From an uncultured Bacilli bacterium (GTDB lineage: Bacteria > Bacillota_I > Bacilli_A > RF39 > UBA660), in NCBI GenBank assembly GCA_934086145.1, contig CAKOHV010000006.1, positions 1 through 64,000 on the forward strand: 64,000 nt of DNA, given 5' to 3'. Numbering within the stretch: the stretch's first letter is position 1; the number at the start of each line of letters is the position of its first letter. The notes below the pieces were generated by a model. That model saw only the letters and a list, made by a program, of their open reading frames with translations. It was not told the DNA's origin and made no database searches. Made by a program: the position numbers and the translations under genes. Positions 8,648 through 17,596 of the stretch are shown piece by piece.

Positions 8648-8669
8648 GTAAAAAAATGCATAAAAACGC

Positions 8670-8698
8670 TTGCTTTTAGTGATATTGTCTGCTATAAT
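8670..8698 (+). promoter_or_regulatory. Promoter of the S10 ribosomal operon
   Basis: TTGCTT (8670-8675), 17-base spacer, TATAAT (8693-8698). The inferred start near 8705 leaves a leader of about 120 nt before rpsJ. Confidence 0.85.
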
Positions 8699-8704
8699 CA
8701 AACT

Positions 8705-8818
8705 CGTATGACTGCTTAGATGTGTGAGGTTGCCGATACACTAGGGGGAGTTGTAGGACAAAACCTAATCGGGGAATTCATTCGGAGCGAGTCTATACTA
8801 GATATAGGCGAAGGGAGG
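8705..8818 (+). ncRNA. Structured 5' leader of the S10 operon (candidate r-protein autoregulatory element)
   Basis: Nested pairing: CCGAT (8733-8737) with ATCGG (8768-8772), enclosing TAGG (8754-8757) with CCTA (8764-8767). A second hairpin CTATA-CTAGA-TATAG (8793-8807) lies just before the GGGAGG ribosome binding site. No T-tract terminator is present, so control of translation initiation is more likely than attenuation. I do not recognise it as a named leader family. Confidence 0.5.
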
Positions 8819-8826
8819 ACATGCAA

Positions 8827-9132
8827 ATGTCAAGTAACAAAGTTCGTATTACTCTAAAAGCTTACGATCATAGAACTTTAGATCAAGCTTGCGGAAAGAT
8901 AGTTGAAACTGTTAAAAGAACTGGGGGCGTAGTTGTTGGACCAGTACCTCTTCCTACAGAAGTAGAAAAGGTTACTGTTCTTAGAGCTGTACATAAATAC
9001 AAAGACTCTAGAGAACAATTTGAAAGTCGTACTCATAAAAGATTAATCGACATAAAAAGCCCTACAAAGGAAACTGTTGATGCATTAGCTCATTTGGATA
9101 TTCCAAGTGGTGTTGCAATCACAATTAAATAA
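8827..9132 (+). CDS. rpsJ: 30S ribosomal protein S10
   Basis: 101 aa. First gene of the S10 operon. GGGAGG at 8813-8818 is 8 bases from the ATG at 8827 but only 2 from an upstream in-frame ATG at 8821, so 8827 is the start. VRITLKAYDHRTLD and the long loop region are typical of S10. Confidence 0.97.
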   Translation: MSSNKVRITLKAYDHRTLDQACGKIVETVKRTGGVVVGPVPLPTEVEKVTVLRAVHKYKDSREQFESRTHKRLIDIKSPTKETVDALAHLDIPSGVAITIK

Positions 9133-9150
9133 TAAATGGAGGAAAAAGAT

Positions 9151-9909
9151 ATGAAAGGAATCTTAGGACGTAAAGTCGGAATGACTCAAGTTTTCACAAA
9201 AGAAGGAAAACTTATTCCTGTAACTGTCGTATCTGTTGAACCAAACGTTGTAACTCAAATCAAAACAACTGAAACTGATGGTTACAATGCTGTTCAATTA
9301 GCAACAGTTGACAAGAAGACTAAAAACGCTAGTAAAGCAAGTATTGGTCATACCAAGAAAGCAAACACAAATCCTAAGCGCTACTTAAAAGAAATTAAAA
9401 ACCTTGAAGGTACTTATAGCTTAGGAGATACAATTAACGCTGACATATTCTCTGCTGGCGAATATGTTGATGTTACTGGAACAAGCAAAGGTCATGGAAC
9501 TCAAGGTGTAATCAAACGTTGGAATCAATCAAGAGGACCTATGGCTCACGGATCTCGTTATCACAGAAGACCAGGTTCAATGGGAACAATGAGACCAATG
9601 CGTGTTCTTAAAGGTAAGAAATTACCAGGACATATGGGTGTTGAAACTACAACAATTCAAAACTTAGAAATTATAGAAGTTAACGCTAATGAAAATTATA
9701 TTTTAGTAAGCGGAAATATTCCAGGTGCAAAACAATCTTTAGTTTTTATCAAATCAGCCGTTAAAAAACATGAAAATGCTGAAGTAAAAGAAATACTTGA
9801 GTATGAAAATGAAACTGTTGTTGATGAAGTTGTAGAAGATACTACAGCTAACACTGCTGAAGAACCAGTAGTAGAAGCTCAAAAAGAAAACCAAGAGGAA
9901 AGTAAGTAA
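9151..9909 (+). CDS. rplC: 50S ribosomal protein L3 with acidic C-terminal extension
   Basis: Starts MKGILGRKVGMTQVF at 9151, 8 bases after GGAGG; the in-frame ATG at 9136 is part of the Shine-Dalgarno region and is rejected. 252 aa, against about 205-210 usual. The extra about 42 residues are Glu/Val-rich and acidic (VVDEVVEDTT onward) and probably unstructured. Confidence 0.96.
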   Translation: MKGILGRKVGMTQVFTKEGKLIPVTVVSVEPNVVTQIKTTETDGYNAVQLATVDKKTKNASKASIGHTKKANTNPKRYLKEIKNLEGTYSLGDTINADIFSAGEYVDVTGTSKGHGTQGVIKRWNQSRGPMAHGSRYHRRPGSMGTMRPMRVLKGKKLPGHMGVETTTIQNLEIIEVNANENYILVSGNIPGAKQSLVFIKSAVKKHENAEVKEILEYENETVVDEVVEDTTANTAEEPVVEAQKENQEESK

Positions 9910-9930
9910 TTACTTAGAAAGGTGATCTAA

Positions 9931-10554
9931 ATGGCAAAAATACAATTAATTAATAAAAAAGGCGAAAAACTAAAAGATATTACATTAGCAGATAATGTAT
10001 GGAATGTTGAAGCTAATGATATTGTTTTGAAAAAAGCAATAGATTTACAATTAGCAGCTACAAGACAAGGTACAGCTAAAACTAAAACTCGTTCTGAAGT
10101 TTCTGGTGGTGGAAGAAAACCTTGGAGACAAAAAGGAACTGGTAGAGCTCGTCAAGGTTCTATTCGTGCTACACAATGGCGTGGCGGTGGAATTTCAGGT
10201 GGCGTAACACCAAGAGATTACACTTTCCAAATTAACAAAAAAGAAAGAGCTCTTGCTTTAAAAAGTGCTTTATCTTATAAATATCAAGCAAATGAATTAG
10301 TAGTAGTTGATAACATAAGCTTAGATGATTTAAAAACTAAGACAGTAAAAGATATTATTTCTACCCTTAAATTAAATGGTAAAGTTTTATTCGTTACTGG
10401 TGAAGAAAATGAAAATCTATACTTAGCAACAAGAAACCTAGGTTATGTTTACAATATACAAGCAAACGAAATAAATTGTTATGACTTAATCAACGCAGAT
10501 GTAGTTGTTTGCGATGAAAAAGCAATCGAAGTAATTGAAGGGGGACTTAAATAA
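9931..10554 (+). CDS. rplD: 50S ribosomal protein L4
   Basis: 207 aa, usual length. The extended loop KPWRQKGTGRARQGS that lines the exit tunnel is intact. Stop TAA overlaps the start of rplW (TAATG), implying coupled translation. In some bacteria L4 represses this operon. Confidence 0.97.
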   Translation: MAKIQLINKKGEKLKDITLADNVWNVEANDIVLKKAIDLQLAATRQGTAKTKTRSEVSGGGRKPWRQKGTGRARQGSIRATQWRGGGISGGVTPRDYTFQINKKERALALKSALSYKYQANELVVVDNISLDDLKTKTVKDIISTLKLNGKVLFVTGEENENLYLATRNLGYVYNIQANEINCYDLINADVVVCDEKAIEVIEGGLK

Positions 10555-10829
10555 TGAAAGATTATACTGATATTATTATTGCACCTGTAATTACAGAAAA
10601 GTCAGCAGCAGCAGCTGAAAAGAATGTTTACACATTTAAAGTGGCTAGCGAAGCTAATAAAATTGAAATCAAAAAGGCTATCGAAGAAGCTTTTGGTGTT
10701 AAAGTAGAAAAAGTAAATACTCTTAATACTAAATCAAAAGCAAAAAGAGTTGGTAGATATACAGGAAAAACTCAAACCTATAAAAAAGCTATTGTAACTC
10801 TTAAAGATGGCGAAAAAATAGAATTATAA
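10554..10829 (+). CDS. rplW: 50S ribosomal protein L23
   Basis: 91 aa. Starts in the TAATG overlap with rplD. IIIAPVITEKSAA at the N-terminus is the family signature. Lies at the tunnel exit; docking site for trigger factor and SRP. Confidence 0.97.
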   Translation: MKDYTDIIIAPVITEKSAAAAEKNVYTFKVASEANKIEIKKAIEEAFGVKVEKVNTLNTKSKAKRVGRYTGKTQTYKKAIVTLKDGEKIEL

Positions 10830-10845
10830 GAAGGAGAGAAGAATA

Positions 10846-11676
10846 ATGGCTATAAAAAAATATAAACCAACTACTAATGGACGTCGTGGAATGACTACTT
10901 TAGCAAATACAGAAATAACAACTTCTACTCCTGAAAAATCATTACTTGTTTCAAATTCAAAATCAGGAGGAAGAAACAATCAAGGTAAATTGACAGTACG
11001 CCATATTGGTGGTGGAGCAAAAAGAAAATACAGAATCATCGATTTTAAGAGAAATAAAACTGATGTAACTGGTAGAGTTGCTACAATCGAATATGATCCA
11101 AATCGTAATGCTAACATCGCTTTAATCAATTATAGAGATGGCGAAAAGAAATATATTATAGCTCCAAAAGATTTGAAGGTTGGAACTATAATTGAATCAG
11201 GAGAAAATGCTGATATTAAAATTGGTAATGCATTACCATTAAAAAATATCCCAGTTGGTACAACAATACATTGTATTGAAGTTCAACCTGGTAAAGGAGC
11301 TGCATTATGCCGTTCTGCTGGAACTAGTGCTCAAATCTTAGGTCGTGAAGACAAATATGTTTTAATCAGATTACAATCTGGTGAAACAAGAAAAGTACTA
11401 GGAACTTGCTTTGCTACAATTGGTGTTGTAGGAAATGAAGATTACGAATTAGTTAACTTAGGAAAAGCTGGTCGTACTCGTCATTTAGGTATCAGACCAA
11501 CAAACAGAGGTTCTGTAATGAACCCTAATGACCATCCACATGGTGGTGGTGAAGGACGTACTCCAGTTGGACGTAAGTCACCAATGACACCTTGGGGTAA
11601 AAAGGCTATGGGCGTTAAGACTAGAAGCTCTAAAAACAAATCAAACAAGCTAATTGTTAGTCGTAAACAAAAATAG
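10846..11676 (+). CDS. rplB: 50S ribosomal protein L2
   Basis: 276 aa. Carries the conserved MNPNDHPHGGGEGR segment that supports the peptidyl-transferase centre. Good GGAG site before the ATG. Confidence 0.97.
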   Translation: MAIKKYKPTTNGRRGMTTLANTEITTSTPEKSLLVSNSKSGGRNNQGKLTVRHIGGGAKRKYRIIDFKRNKTDVTGRVATIEYDPNRNANIALINYRDGEKKYIIAPKDLKVGTIIESGENADIKIGNALPLKNIPVGTTIHCIEVQPGKGAALCRSAGTSAQILGREDKYVLIRLQSGETRKVLGTCFATIGVVGNEDYELVNLGKAGRTRHLGIRPTNRGSVMNPNDHPHGGGEGRTPVGRKSPMTPWGKKAMGVKTRSSKNKSNKLIVSRKQK

Positions 11677-11688
11677 GAGGAAATAATA

Positions 11689-11952
11689 ATGGCAAGAAGT
11701 TTAAAAAAAGGACCTTACGTATTTGATAGATTGTTAAAAAAGGTTCAAGAATTAAATAAAAATAATAAAAAAGAAGTTATTAAAACTTGGTCTCGTCGTT
11801 CAACTATTTATCCTGATTTTATCGGACACACAATAGCTGTTCATAATGGAAAAGATTTTATTCCAGTATATATAACTGAAGATATGGTTGGACACAAACT
11901 AGGAGAATTTGCTTTAACTCGTAAATTCGGTGGCCACGCTGGACAAAAGTAG
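11689..11952 (+). CDS. rpsS: 30S ribosomal protein S19
   Basis: 87 aa, slightly shorter than the usual 92. MARSLKKGPYV start and GHKLGEFALTRKF are diagnostic. AGGAGG precedes the ATG. Confidence 0.97.
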   Translation: MARSLKKGPYVFDRLLKKVQELNKNNKKEVIKTWSRRSTIYPDFIGHTIAVHNGKDFIPVYITEDMVGHKLGEFALTRKFGGHAGQK

Positions 11953-11968
11953 GAAGGGAGAATAAGTA

Positions 11969-12313
11969 ATGGAAGCATATGCAATACATAAAGGTGCTAT
12001 CATAGCACCACGTAAAGCTAGAATGACTTTAGACCTTATTAGAGGTAAAGATGTAGAAACTGCACAAGGAATTTTAGCAAATACAAACACAAAAGCAAGT
12101 AGATTAATTTCAAAAGTATTAAATTCTGCAATTGCTAATGCTGTTAATAATAATGGCGCAAAAGAATCTGATCTTATTGTCTCTGAATGCTATATAAACC
12201 CTGGACAAGTTTTAAAAAGAATAAAATTTGGCTCAAGAACAAAAGTTGATAGAAGAGATAAAAGAACAAGTCATATTACTGTAAAAGTATCTGATAATAA
12301 GGAGGCTAAATAG
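11969..12313 (+). CDS. rplV: 50S ribosomal protein L22
   Basis: 114 aa. APRKARMTLDLIRGK at the N-terminus is typical, and the tunnel-loop region is present. One base separates its stop from rpsC. Confidence 0.97.
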   Translation: MEAYAIHKGAIIAPRKARMTLDLIRGKDVETAQGILANTNTKASRLISKVLNSAIANAVNNNGAKESDLIVSECYINPGQVLKRIKFGSRTKVDRRDKRTSHITVKVSDNKEAK

Positions 12314-12314
12314 T

Positions 12315-12995
12315 ATGGGACAAAAAGTCAATCCAAAAGGTCTTAGAATTGGCGTAAATAAAGATTGGGAAGCTAATTGGTTTGCTGATAAAAAAGATTT
12401 TGGTATTTTATTAAATAAAGATGACAAAATCAGAAAATATATCGCTAAAAAAATGAAAGACGCTGCAGTTGCTCAAGTTGTTATTGAAAGAACTGCAAAA
12501 AGAACAGAAGTTAAAATATATACTGCTAAACCTGGTATTATTATCGGACGTGGCGGAGAAGATATTGAAAAATTAAGAAATGAATTAAAGAAATTAGTAG
12601 ATGAAGAAATCTATGTATCTATAATCGAAGTAAAAAATCCTGATTTAAGTGCAAAATTAGTAGCTGATCAAATTGCTAGTCAAATTGAAGCTAGAGCTCC
12701 ATTTAGAAGTGCTCAAAAAAGAGCTATTAGAAACACTATGAAAGCAGGAGCAAAAGGAATTAAAACATCTGTATCTGGAAGATTAGGCGGTGCTGAAATG
12801 GCTCGTGCTGAAGGATATACAGAAGGTACTGTTCCACTTCATACAATTCGTGCTGATGTTGATTATGCAATAAGTGAAGCTAATACAACTTATGGAAAAA
12901 TCGGCGTTAAAGTATGGATTTACAAAGGTGAAATTCTTCCTACTAAAAAAGTGACGAAGGGAGATGTTACAAATGTTGATGCCAAAAAGAACTAA
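12315..12995 (+). CDS. rpsC: 30S ribosomal protein S3
   Basis: 226 aa. MGQKVNPKGLRIG start and a KH-domain GRGG motif (PGIIIGRGGEDIEKL). Its last 23 bases overlap rplP. Confidence 0.97.
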   Translation: MGQKVNPKGLRIGVNKDWEANWFADKKDFGILLNKDDKIRKYIAKKMKDAAVAQVVIERTAKRTEVKIYTAKPGIIIGRGGEDIEKLRNELKKLVDEEIYVSIIEVKNPDLSAKLVADQIASQIEARAPFRSAQKRAIRNTMKAGAKGIKTSVSGRLGGAEMARAEGYTEGTVPLHTIRADVDYAISEANTTYGKIGVKVWIYKGEILPTKKVTKGDVTNVDAKKN

Positions 12996-13407
12996 ATATC
13001 GTAAGTCACATCGTAGACCATACGATGGCCGTGCTAAAGGTAATACTGAATTACATTTTGGTGATTATGGTTTAGTAGCTTGCGAAGGTGCTTGGGTTAC
13101 TGCTCAACAAATCGAAGCTGCTCGTATTGCGATGAATCGTTACATGAAACGTGGCGGAAAAGTTTGGATTAACATTTTCCCTGATATGCCTTTAACTAAA
13201 AAAGCTTTAGGTGTTCGTCAAGGAAAAGGAAAAGGCAGCGTTGAAGGTTACGTTGCTGTTGTTAAAAAAGGCAAAATAATGTTTGAAGTTGGCGAAGTTA
13301 CTGAAGACATCGCTAAAGAAGCTTTAAGATTAGCTTCACATAAATTGCCAATAAAATGTAAATTTGTTAAAAAAGAAGTTAAAGGTGGTGAATCTAATGA
13401 AGGTTAG
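12973..13407 (+). CDS. rplP: 50S ribosomal protein L16
   Basis: 144 aa. Start MLMPKRTKYRKSHR at 12973, 9 bases after GGGAG; an in-frame upstream TTG (12964) is not used. Overlaps rpsC by 23 bases and rpmC by 11, so translation is coupled. Confidence 0.96.
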   Translation: MLMPKRTKYRKSHRRPYDGRAKGNTELHFGDYGLVACEGAWVTAQQIEAARIAMNRYMKRGGKVWINIFPDMPLTKKALGVRQGKGKGSVEGYVAVVKKGKIMFEVGEVTEDIAKEALRLASHKLPIKCKFVKKEVKGGESNEG

Positions 13408-13615
13408 TGAAGTAATGAAAGAACTTAGAGCTCTATCTAACGAAGAGTTAGAAACAAAAATTAAAGAATCTAAAAAAGAATTATTTGATTTAAGATTACA
13501 ACAATCAACTGGTTCATTAGAAAAATCATCAAGAGTTCGTGAATTAAGAAAAAATGTTGCTAGAATGAATACAATTCTAAGTGAAAGAAAAATTGAAAAT
13601 GGAGGCGAAGAATAA
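13397..13615 (+). CDS. rpmC: 50S ribosomal protein L29
   Basis: 72 aa from the ATG at 13397, preceded by AAAGGTGGTGA inside rplP. MKVSEVMKELRALS and LRLQQSTGSLE are typical. Ends in a TAATG overlap with rpsQ. Confidence 0.95.
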   Translation: MKVSEVMKELRALSNEELETKIKESKKELFDLRLQQSTGSLEKSSRVRELRKNVARMNTILSERKIENGGEE

Positions 13616-13875
13616 TGGAAGAAACTAAGAAAACATCATTAGTAGGTAAAGTTGTAAGTGCTAAAAACGACAAAACTATTACCGTTCTAGTTGAAACATA
13701 TAAAAAGCATCCACTTTATGGTAAAAGAGTTAAATATTCAAAAAAATATACAGCTCATGATGAATTAAACAAAGCTAAAGAAGGAGATACAGTTAGAATA
13801 ACTAGTACAAGACCATTATCTAAAACTAAGAGATATGAACTTGCTGAAGTATTAGTTGAGGCTGTAATTCTATAG
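13615..13875 (+). CDS. rpsQ: 30S ribosomal protein S17
   Basis: 86 aa. GKVVSAKNDKTITVLVE and HPLYGKRVKYSKKYTAHDE are the family signature. Starts inside the rpmC stop. Confidence 0.97.
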   Translation: MEETKKTSLVGKVVSAKNDKTITVLVETYKKHPLYGKRVKYSKKYTAHDELNKAKEGDTVRITSTRPLSKTKRYELAEVLVEAVIL

Positions 13876-13886
13876 GAGGTATCATT

Positions 13887-14255
13887 ATGGTAATGCAAGA
13901 AACAAAACTTAAAGTTGCTGATAACTCAGGAGCTCGTGAATTACTTGTTATCAAAGTAGTTGGCGGAAGTAAAGTAAAAAGCGGTAACATTGGTGATATC
14001 GTTATTGGAACAGTAAAAAAAGCTATTCCTAATAGTAATATTCCAAAAGGAAAAGTTGTAAAAGCAGTAATCGTAAGAACAGTACAAGGTGTAAGAAGAG
14101 CTGATGGTTCATACATTAAATTTGATGACAATGCATGCGTTTTAATTAAAGAAGACAAGAGTCCAATCGGAACAAGAGTATTAGGACCTGTTGCTCGTGA
14201 ACTACGTGAAAAAGAATTCACTAAGATAGTTTCATTAGCACCTGAAGTATTATAG
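13887..14255 (+). CDS. rplN: 50S ribosomal protein L14
   Basis: 122 aa. MVMQETKLKVADNSGARE start; AGGAGG seven bases upstream fixes the ATG at 13887. GTRVLGPVARELRE near the end is diagnostic. Confidence 0.97.
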   Translation: MVMQETKLKVADNSGARELLVIKVVGGSKVKSGNIGDIVIGTVKKAIPNSNIPKGKVVKAVIVRTVQGVRRADGSYIKFDDNACVLIKEDKSPIGTRVLGPVARELREKEFTKIVSLAPEVL

Positions 14256-14265
14256 GAGGCACTAT

Positions 14266-14535
14266 ATGAAAGTTAAAGTTGGAGATAAAGTATTAGTAAT
14301 TGCTGGAAAAGATAAAGGCAAAACTGGTAGCATAACTAAAACGCTAAAAGACAAAGACAAAGTTGTAGTTGAAGGCGTTAATATCGTTAAAAAGCATGTA
14401 AAACCAAATAGAATGAATGAAGTTGGATCAATCGTTGAGGTTGAAGCTCCAATTCATGTATCAAATGTAAAAAAAGTAGAAACAGAAGCAAAAACTGCAA
14501 AAACAACAAAAAAATCAGAAAAGAAAGCTAGTTAG
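14266..14535 (+). CDS. rplX: 50S ribosomal protein L24
   Basis: 89 aa, somewhat short for L24 (about 100). KOW motif VLVIAGKDKGKTG at the N-terminus. The C-terminal about 20 residues are a Lys/Thr-rich tail in place of the usual compact end. Confidence 0.95.
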   Translation: MKVKVGDKVLVIAGKDKGKTGSITKTLKDKDKVVVEGVNIVKKHVKPNRMNEVGSIVEVEAPIHVSNVKKVETEAKTAKTTKKSEKKAS

Positions 14536-14546
14536 TAGGTGAATAT

Positions 14547-15086
14547 ATGAGTACTTTTAAAAAATTATATAACGAAGAAATAACTGACAGCCTTATGAAA
14601 AAATTTAACTATTCATCTAAAATGGAAATTCCTAAATTGGAAAAAATAGTTATTAACATGGGTGTTGGTGAAGCTGCTCACGATTCAAAATTCATCGAAG
14701 CAGCTGTAAAAGATTTGGAATTAATTGCTGGACAAAAACCTGTTGTAACAAAAGCTCGTAAATCAATAGCTGGCTTTAAATTAAGAGAAGGTCAAGTAAT
14801 TGGAGCCAAAGTTACATTACGTGGCGAAAATATGTACAACTTTATGGAAAAACTAATCAAAGTTGCACTTCCACGCGTTAGGGACTTTAGAGGAGTTTCT
14901 AAGAATGCGTTTGATGGAAAAGGTAATTATACATTAGGAATTAAAGAACAAATTATATTTCCAGAAATCGAATATGATCAAGTACTAAAAGTAAGAGGTA
15001 TGGATATCGTATTTGTTACTACAGCAAAAACAAATGAAGAAGCTTTCGAATTACTTAATGGATTCGGAATGCCATTTAGAAAGTAG
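14547..15086 (+). CDS. rplE: 50S ribosomal protein L5
   Basis: 179 aa, full length. Contains KIVINMGVGEA, QKPVVTKARKSIAGFKLREG and the C-terminal LLNGFGMPFRK typical of L5, a 5S rRNA-binding protein. Confidence 0.97.
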   Translation: MSTFKKLYNEEITDSLMKKFNYSSKMEIPKLEKIVINMGVGEAAHDSKFIEAAVKDLELIAGQKPVVTKARKSIAGFKLREGQVIGAKVTLRGENMYNFMEKLIKVALPRVRDFRGVSKNAFDGKGNYTLGIKEQIIFPEIEYDQVLKVRGMDIVFVTTAKTNEEAFELLNGFGMPFRK

Positions 15087-15105
15087 ATAGAGGAGGAAAA
15101 TATTT

Positions 15106-15291
15106 ATGGCAAAGACAAGTTTAAAAGTAAAACAACAAAGAGCTCCAAAATTCAAGTCAAGAGCTTATACTCGTTGCGAAAGATGTGGACGTCCTCATGG
15201 AGTTCTACGTAAATATAAATTATGCCGTATTTGCTTTAGAGAAATGGCAAATAATGGTCAAATCCCTGGTGTTAAGAAATCAAGTTGGTAG
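15106..15291 (+). CDS. rpsZ: 30S ribosomal protein S14, zinc-binding type
   Basis: 61 aa short form with the zinc ligands Cys24, Cys27, Cys40, Cys43 all present (RCERC, LCRIC). The zinc type is the usual primary form in low-GC Firmicutes. Confidence 0.96.
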   Translation: MAKTSLKVKQQRAPKFKSRAYTRCERCGRPHGVLRKYKLCRICFREMANNGQIPGVKKSSW

Positions 15292-15309
15292 AAAGGAGGA
15301 ATTTAGACT

Positions 15310-15705
15310 ATGGTTGGAGATAGAATAGCAGATATGCTTACAAGAATTCGTAATGCAAATCAAATGAAATATGAAACAGTTGAGGTTTTAGGTTCAAAAA
15401 TGACTTTAGGAATTGCTGAAATTCTAAAACGTGAAGGTTATATTGTAGATTACAAATATGAAAAAAATATTAAAGGTGATAAATTAACTTTAACTCTAAA
15501 ATATGGCGAAAAGAAAGAAAGAGTTATTACAGGTTTGAAAAGAATTTCAAAATCTGGATTACGTGTCTATGCCAAAAGTGATGAAATTCCTCGTGTACTT
15601 AACGGTTTAGGAATTGCAATCATTTCAACTTCAAAAGGATTAATGACAGATAAAGAAGCTCGTGAAGCTGGTCTAGGAGGAGAAGTACTTGCCTATATTT
15701 GGTAA
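15310..15705 (+). CDS. rpsH: 30S ribosomal protein S8
   Basis: 131 aa. DRIADMLTRIRNAN start and GLGIAIISTSKGLMTDKEAR near the end match S8. AAAGGAGG site precedes the ATG. Confidence 0.97.
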   Translation: MVGDRIADMLTRIRNANQMKYETVEVLGSKMTLGIAEILKREGYIVDYKYEKNIKGDKLTLTLKYGEKKERVITGLKRISKSGLRVYAKSDEIPRVLNGLGIAIISTSKGLMTDKEAREAGLGGEVLAYIW

Positions 15706-15717
15706 GGAAACAATATT

Positions 15718-16257
15718 ATGAGTAGAATTGGTAAAAGAGAATTAGTAATTCCATCAGGTGTTACTGTAACAATTAACGATAATACTATAACTGTAAAAGG
15801 ACCAAAAGGTGAACTTAGCCTTAATAAAGCTGCTATGATCACTGCTGAAGAAGTTGAAGGAAAAATTATTACCAAAAGACCTAATGATAACAAAGCAACT
15901 AAACAATTACATGGAACAACTAATGCATTAATTAAAAATATGCTTGTTGGTGTAACTGAAGGATATCAAAAAGGTTTAGAAGCTGTTGGAGTTGGATATA
16001 GATTCCAAGTTCAAGGCAATAAAATTAATGTAAATGCTGGTTTCTCACATCCTGTTGTTGTAGAAGTTCCAGCAGATCTTAAAGCTGAACAAATAAGCAA
16101 TACTGAAATTACAATTTCTGGTATTGATAAACAAAAAGTTTCTGAATTTGCGGCTAACGTTCGCTCTATAAGAGAACCAGAACCATACAAAGGTAAAGGT
16201 ATTCGTTATAAAGGTGAACATATTCGTCGTAAAGAAGGTAAGAAAGCAGCTAAATAA
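15718..16257 (+). CDS. rplF: 50S ribosomal protein L6
   Basis: 179 aa. MSRIGKRELVIPSGV start and EPEPYKGKGIRYKGE C-terminal signature. The gap to rpsH is 12 bases. Confidence 0.97.
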   Translation: MSRIGKRELVIPSGVTVTINDNTITVKGPKGELSLNKAAMITAEEVEGKIITKRPNDNKATKQLHGTTNALIKNMLVGVTEGYQKGLEAVGVGYRFQVQGNKINVNAGFSHPVVVEVPADLKAEQISNTEITISGIDKQKVSEFAANVRSIREPEPYKGKGIRYKGEHIRRKEGKKAAK

Positions 16258-16277
16258 GGGTAAGGAGTCGAGATATT

Positions 16278-16634
16278 ATGATAGTTAAAGAATCAAAAAA
16301 TGTAGTACGCAAAAGAAGACATTCTCGTATTCGTGAGAAAATAAGCGGAACTTCAGAATGCCCAAGATTGAATGTTTTTAGATCAAACACTCAAATATTT
16401 GCGCAAATTATCGATGATGTTAAGGGCGTTACTCTAGTTAGCTCTTCATCAGTAGAATTAAAATTAAAAAACGGTGGTAACGTAGAAGGCGCTAGCCTTG
16501 TAGGAAAAGACATTGCTGAAAAAGCTAAAAAATCAAATATAAATAAAGTAGTTTTCGATAGAGGTGGATACCTTTACCACGGACGTGTAAAAGCATTAGC
16601 TGAAGCTGCACGTGAAAATGGACTAGAATTCTAA
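16278..16634 (+). CDS. rplR: 50S ribosomal protein L18
   Basis: 118 aa. RRHSRIREKISGT, RLNVFRSNTQIFAQIIDD and VVFDRGGYLYHGRVKALA match L18, which binds 5S rRNA. Confidence 0.97.
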   Translation: MIVKESKNVVRKRRHSRIREKISGTSECPRLNVFRSNTQIFAQIIDDVKGVTLVSSSSVELKLKNGGNVEGASLVGKDIAEKAKKSNINKVVFDRGGYLYHGRVKALAEAARENGLEF

Positions 16635-16647
16635 AAGGAGGTAAATT

Positions 16648-17151
16648 ATGCCAAAGACAAAAATGGACTCTAAGAAAAATTTGCTTGAAGAAAAAGTTGT
16701 TTCAATAAGCCGTGTAACAAAAGTTACAAAAGGTGGACGTCATTTTAGATTTTCAGCAACTGTTGTAGTTGGAAATAGAAAAGGCTTAGTAGGTATTGGT
16801 ACTGGAAAAGCTAATGAAGTTCCAGAAGCAATTAAAAAAGCTATTCAAGCAGCTAATAAAAACGTAACAAAAGTTGCATTAATTGATAACAGAACAATCC
16901 CACATGAAGCTATTGGAAAAGTAGGACGTGCTCAAGTTCTTATTAAACCTGCTGTAGAAGGTACAGGAGTAATCGCAGGTGGATCTGCTCGTGATGTACT
17001 AGAACTTGCTGGTGTACGTGATATAGTTTCTAAATCACTTGGATCAAATACTAAGATAAATGTTGCAAAAGCTACATTAGAAGCTTTAAAAATGCAAAAA
17101 ACTCCAGAGCAAATTGCTGCTCTAAGAGGAAAGAAAGTTGAGGAGTTATAG
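16648..17151 (+). CDS. rpsE: 30S ribosomal protein S5
   Basis: 167 aa. Double-stranded-RNA-binding N-terminal part with GNRKGLVGIGTGKA. The gene normally found next, rpmD (L30), is absent: rplO starts one base after this stop. Confidence 0.97.
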   Translation: MPKTKMDSKKNLLEEKVVSISRVTKVTKGGRHFRFSATVVVGNRKGLVGIGTGKANEVPEAIKKAIQAANKNVTKVALIDNRTIPHEAIGKVGRAQVLIKPAVEGTGVIAGGSARDVLELAGVRDIVSKSLGSNTKINVAKATLEALKMQKTPEQIAALRGKKVEEL

Positions 17152-17152
17152 T

Positions 17153-17596
17153 ATGAAATTAAATGAATTAACTGCAGCTCCAGAAGCTAAAAGGAAAAAA
17201 ATAGTAGGACGTGGACCAGGTAGTGGAATGGGTAAAACCTCTACTCGTGGTCAAAAAGGTCAAAAATCTCGTTCTGGCGCAAGCATTCCTGCTTGGTTCC
17301 AAGGTGGTCAATCTCCTTTATATAGAAGATTACCAAAACGCGGTTTTAACAACGCTCGTTTTAGAGTAGAATATGCAACAATAAATTTAAGTGATTTAAA
17401 TAAATATTTTAAAGATGGAGATACTGTTACTCCTGAATTATTAAAAGAAATGGGAATTATCAAAAATCAACTTTGTGGTGTAAAAATCTTAGGAAACGGT
17501 GAGTTGGAGAAAAAGCTAACAATAAAAGCTAATAGATTCTCAACTGCTGCTGTAACAAAAATTGAAGGTGCTGGCGGAAAAGCAGAGGTGATCTAG
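17153..17596 (+). CDS. rplO: 50S ribosomal protein L15
   Basis: 147 aa from the ATG at 17153, with GAGGAG (in the rpsE 3' end) eight bases upstream. MKLNELTAAPEAK, GPGSGMGKTSTRGQKGQ and LPKRGFNN are diagnostic. Confidence 0.96.
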   Translation: MKLNELTAAPEAKRKKIVGRGPGSGMGKTSTRGQKGQKSRSGASIPAWFQGGQSPLYRRLPKRGFNNARFRVEYATINLSDLNKYFKDGDTVTPELLKEMGIIKNQLCGVKILGNGELEKKLTIKANRFSTAAVTKIEGAGGKAEVI

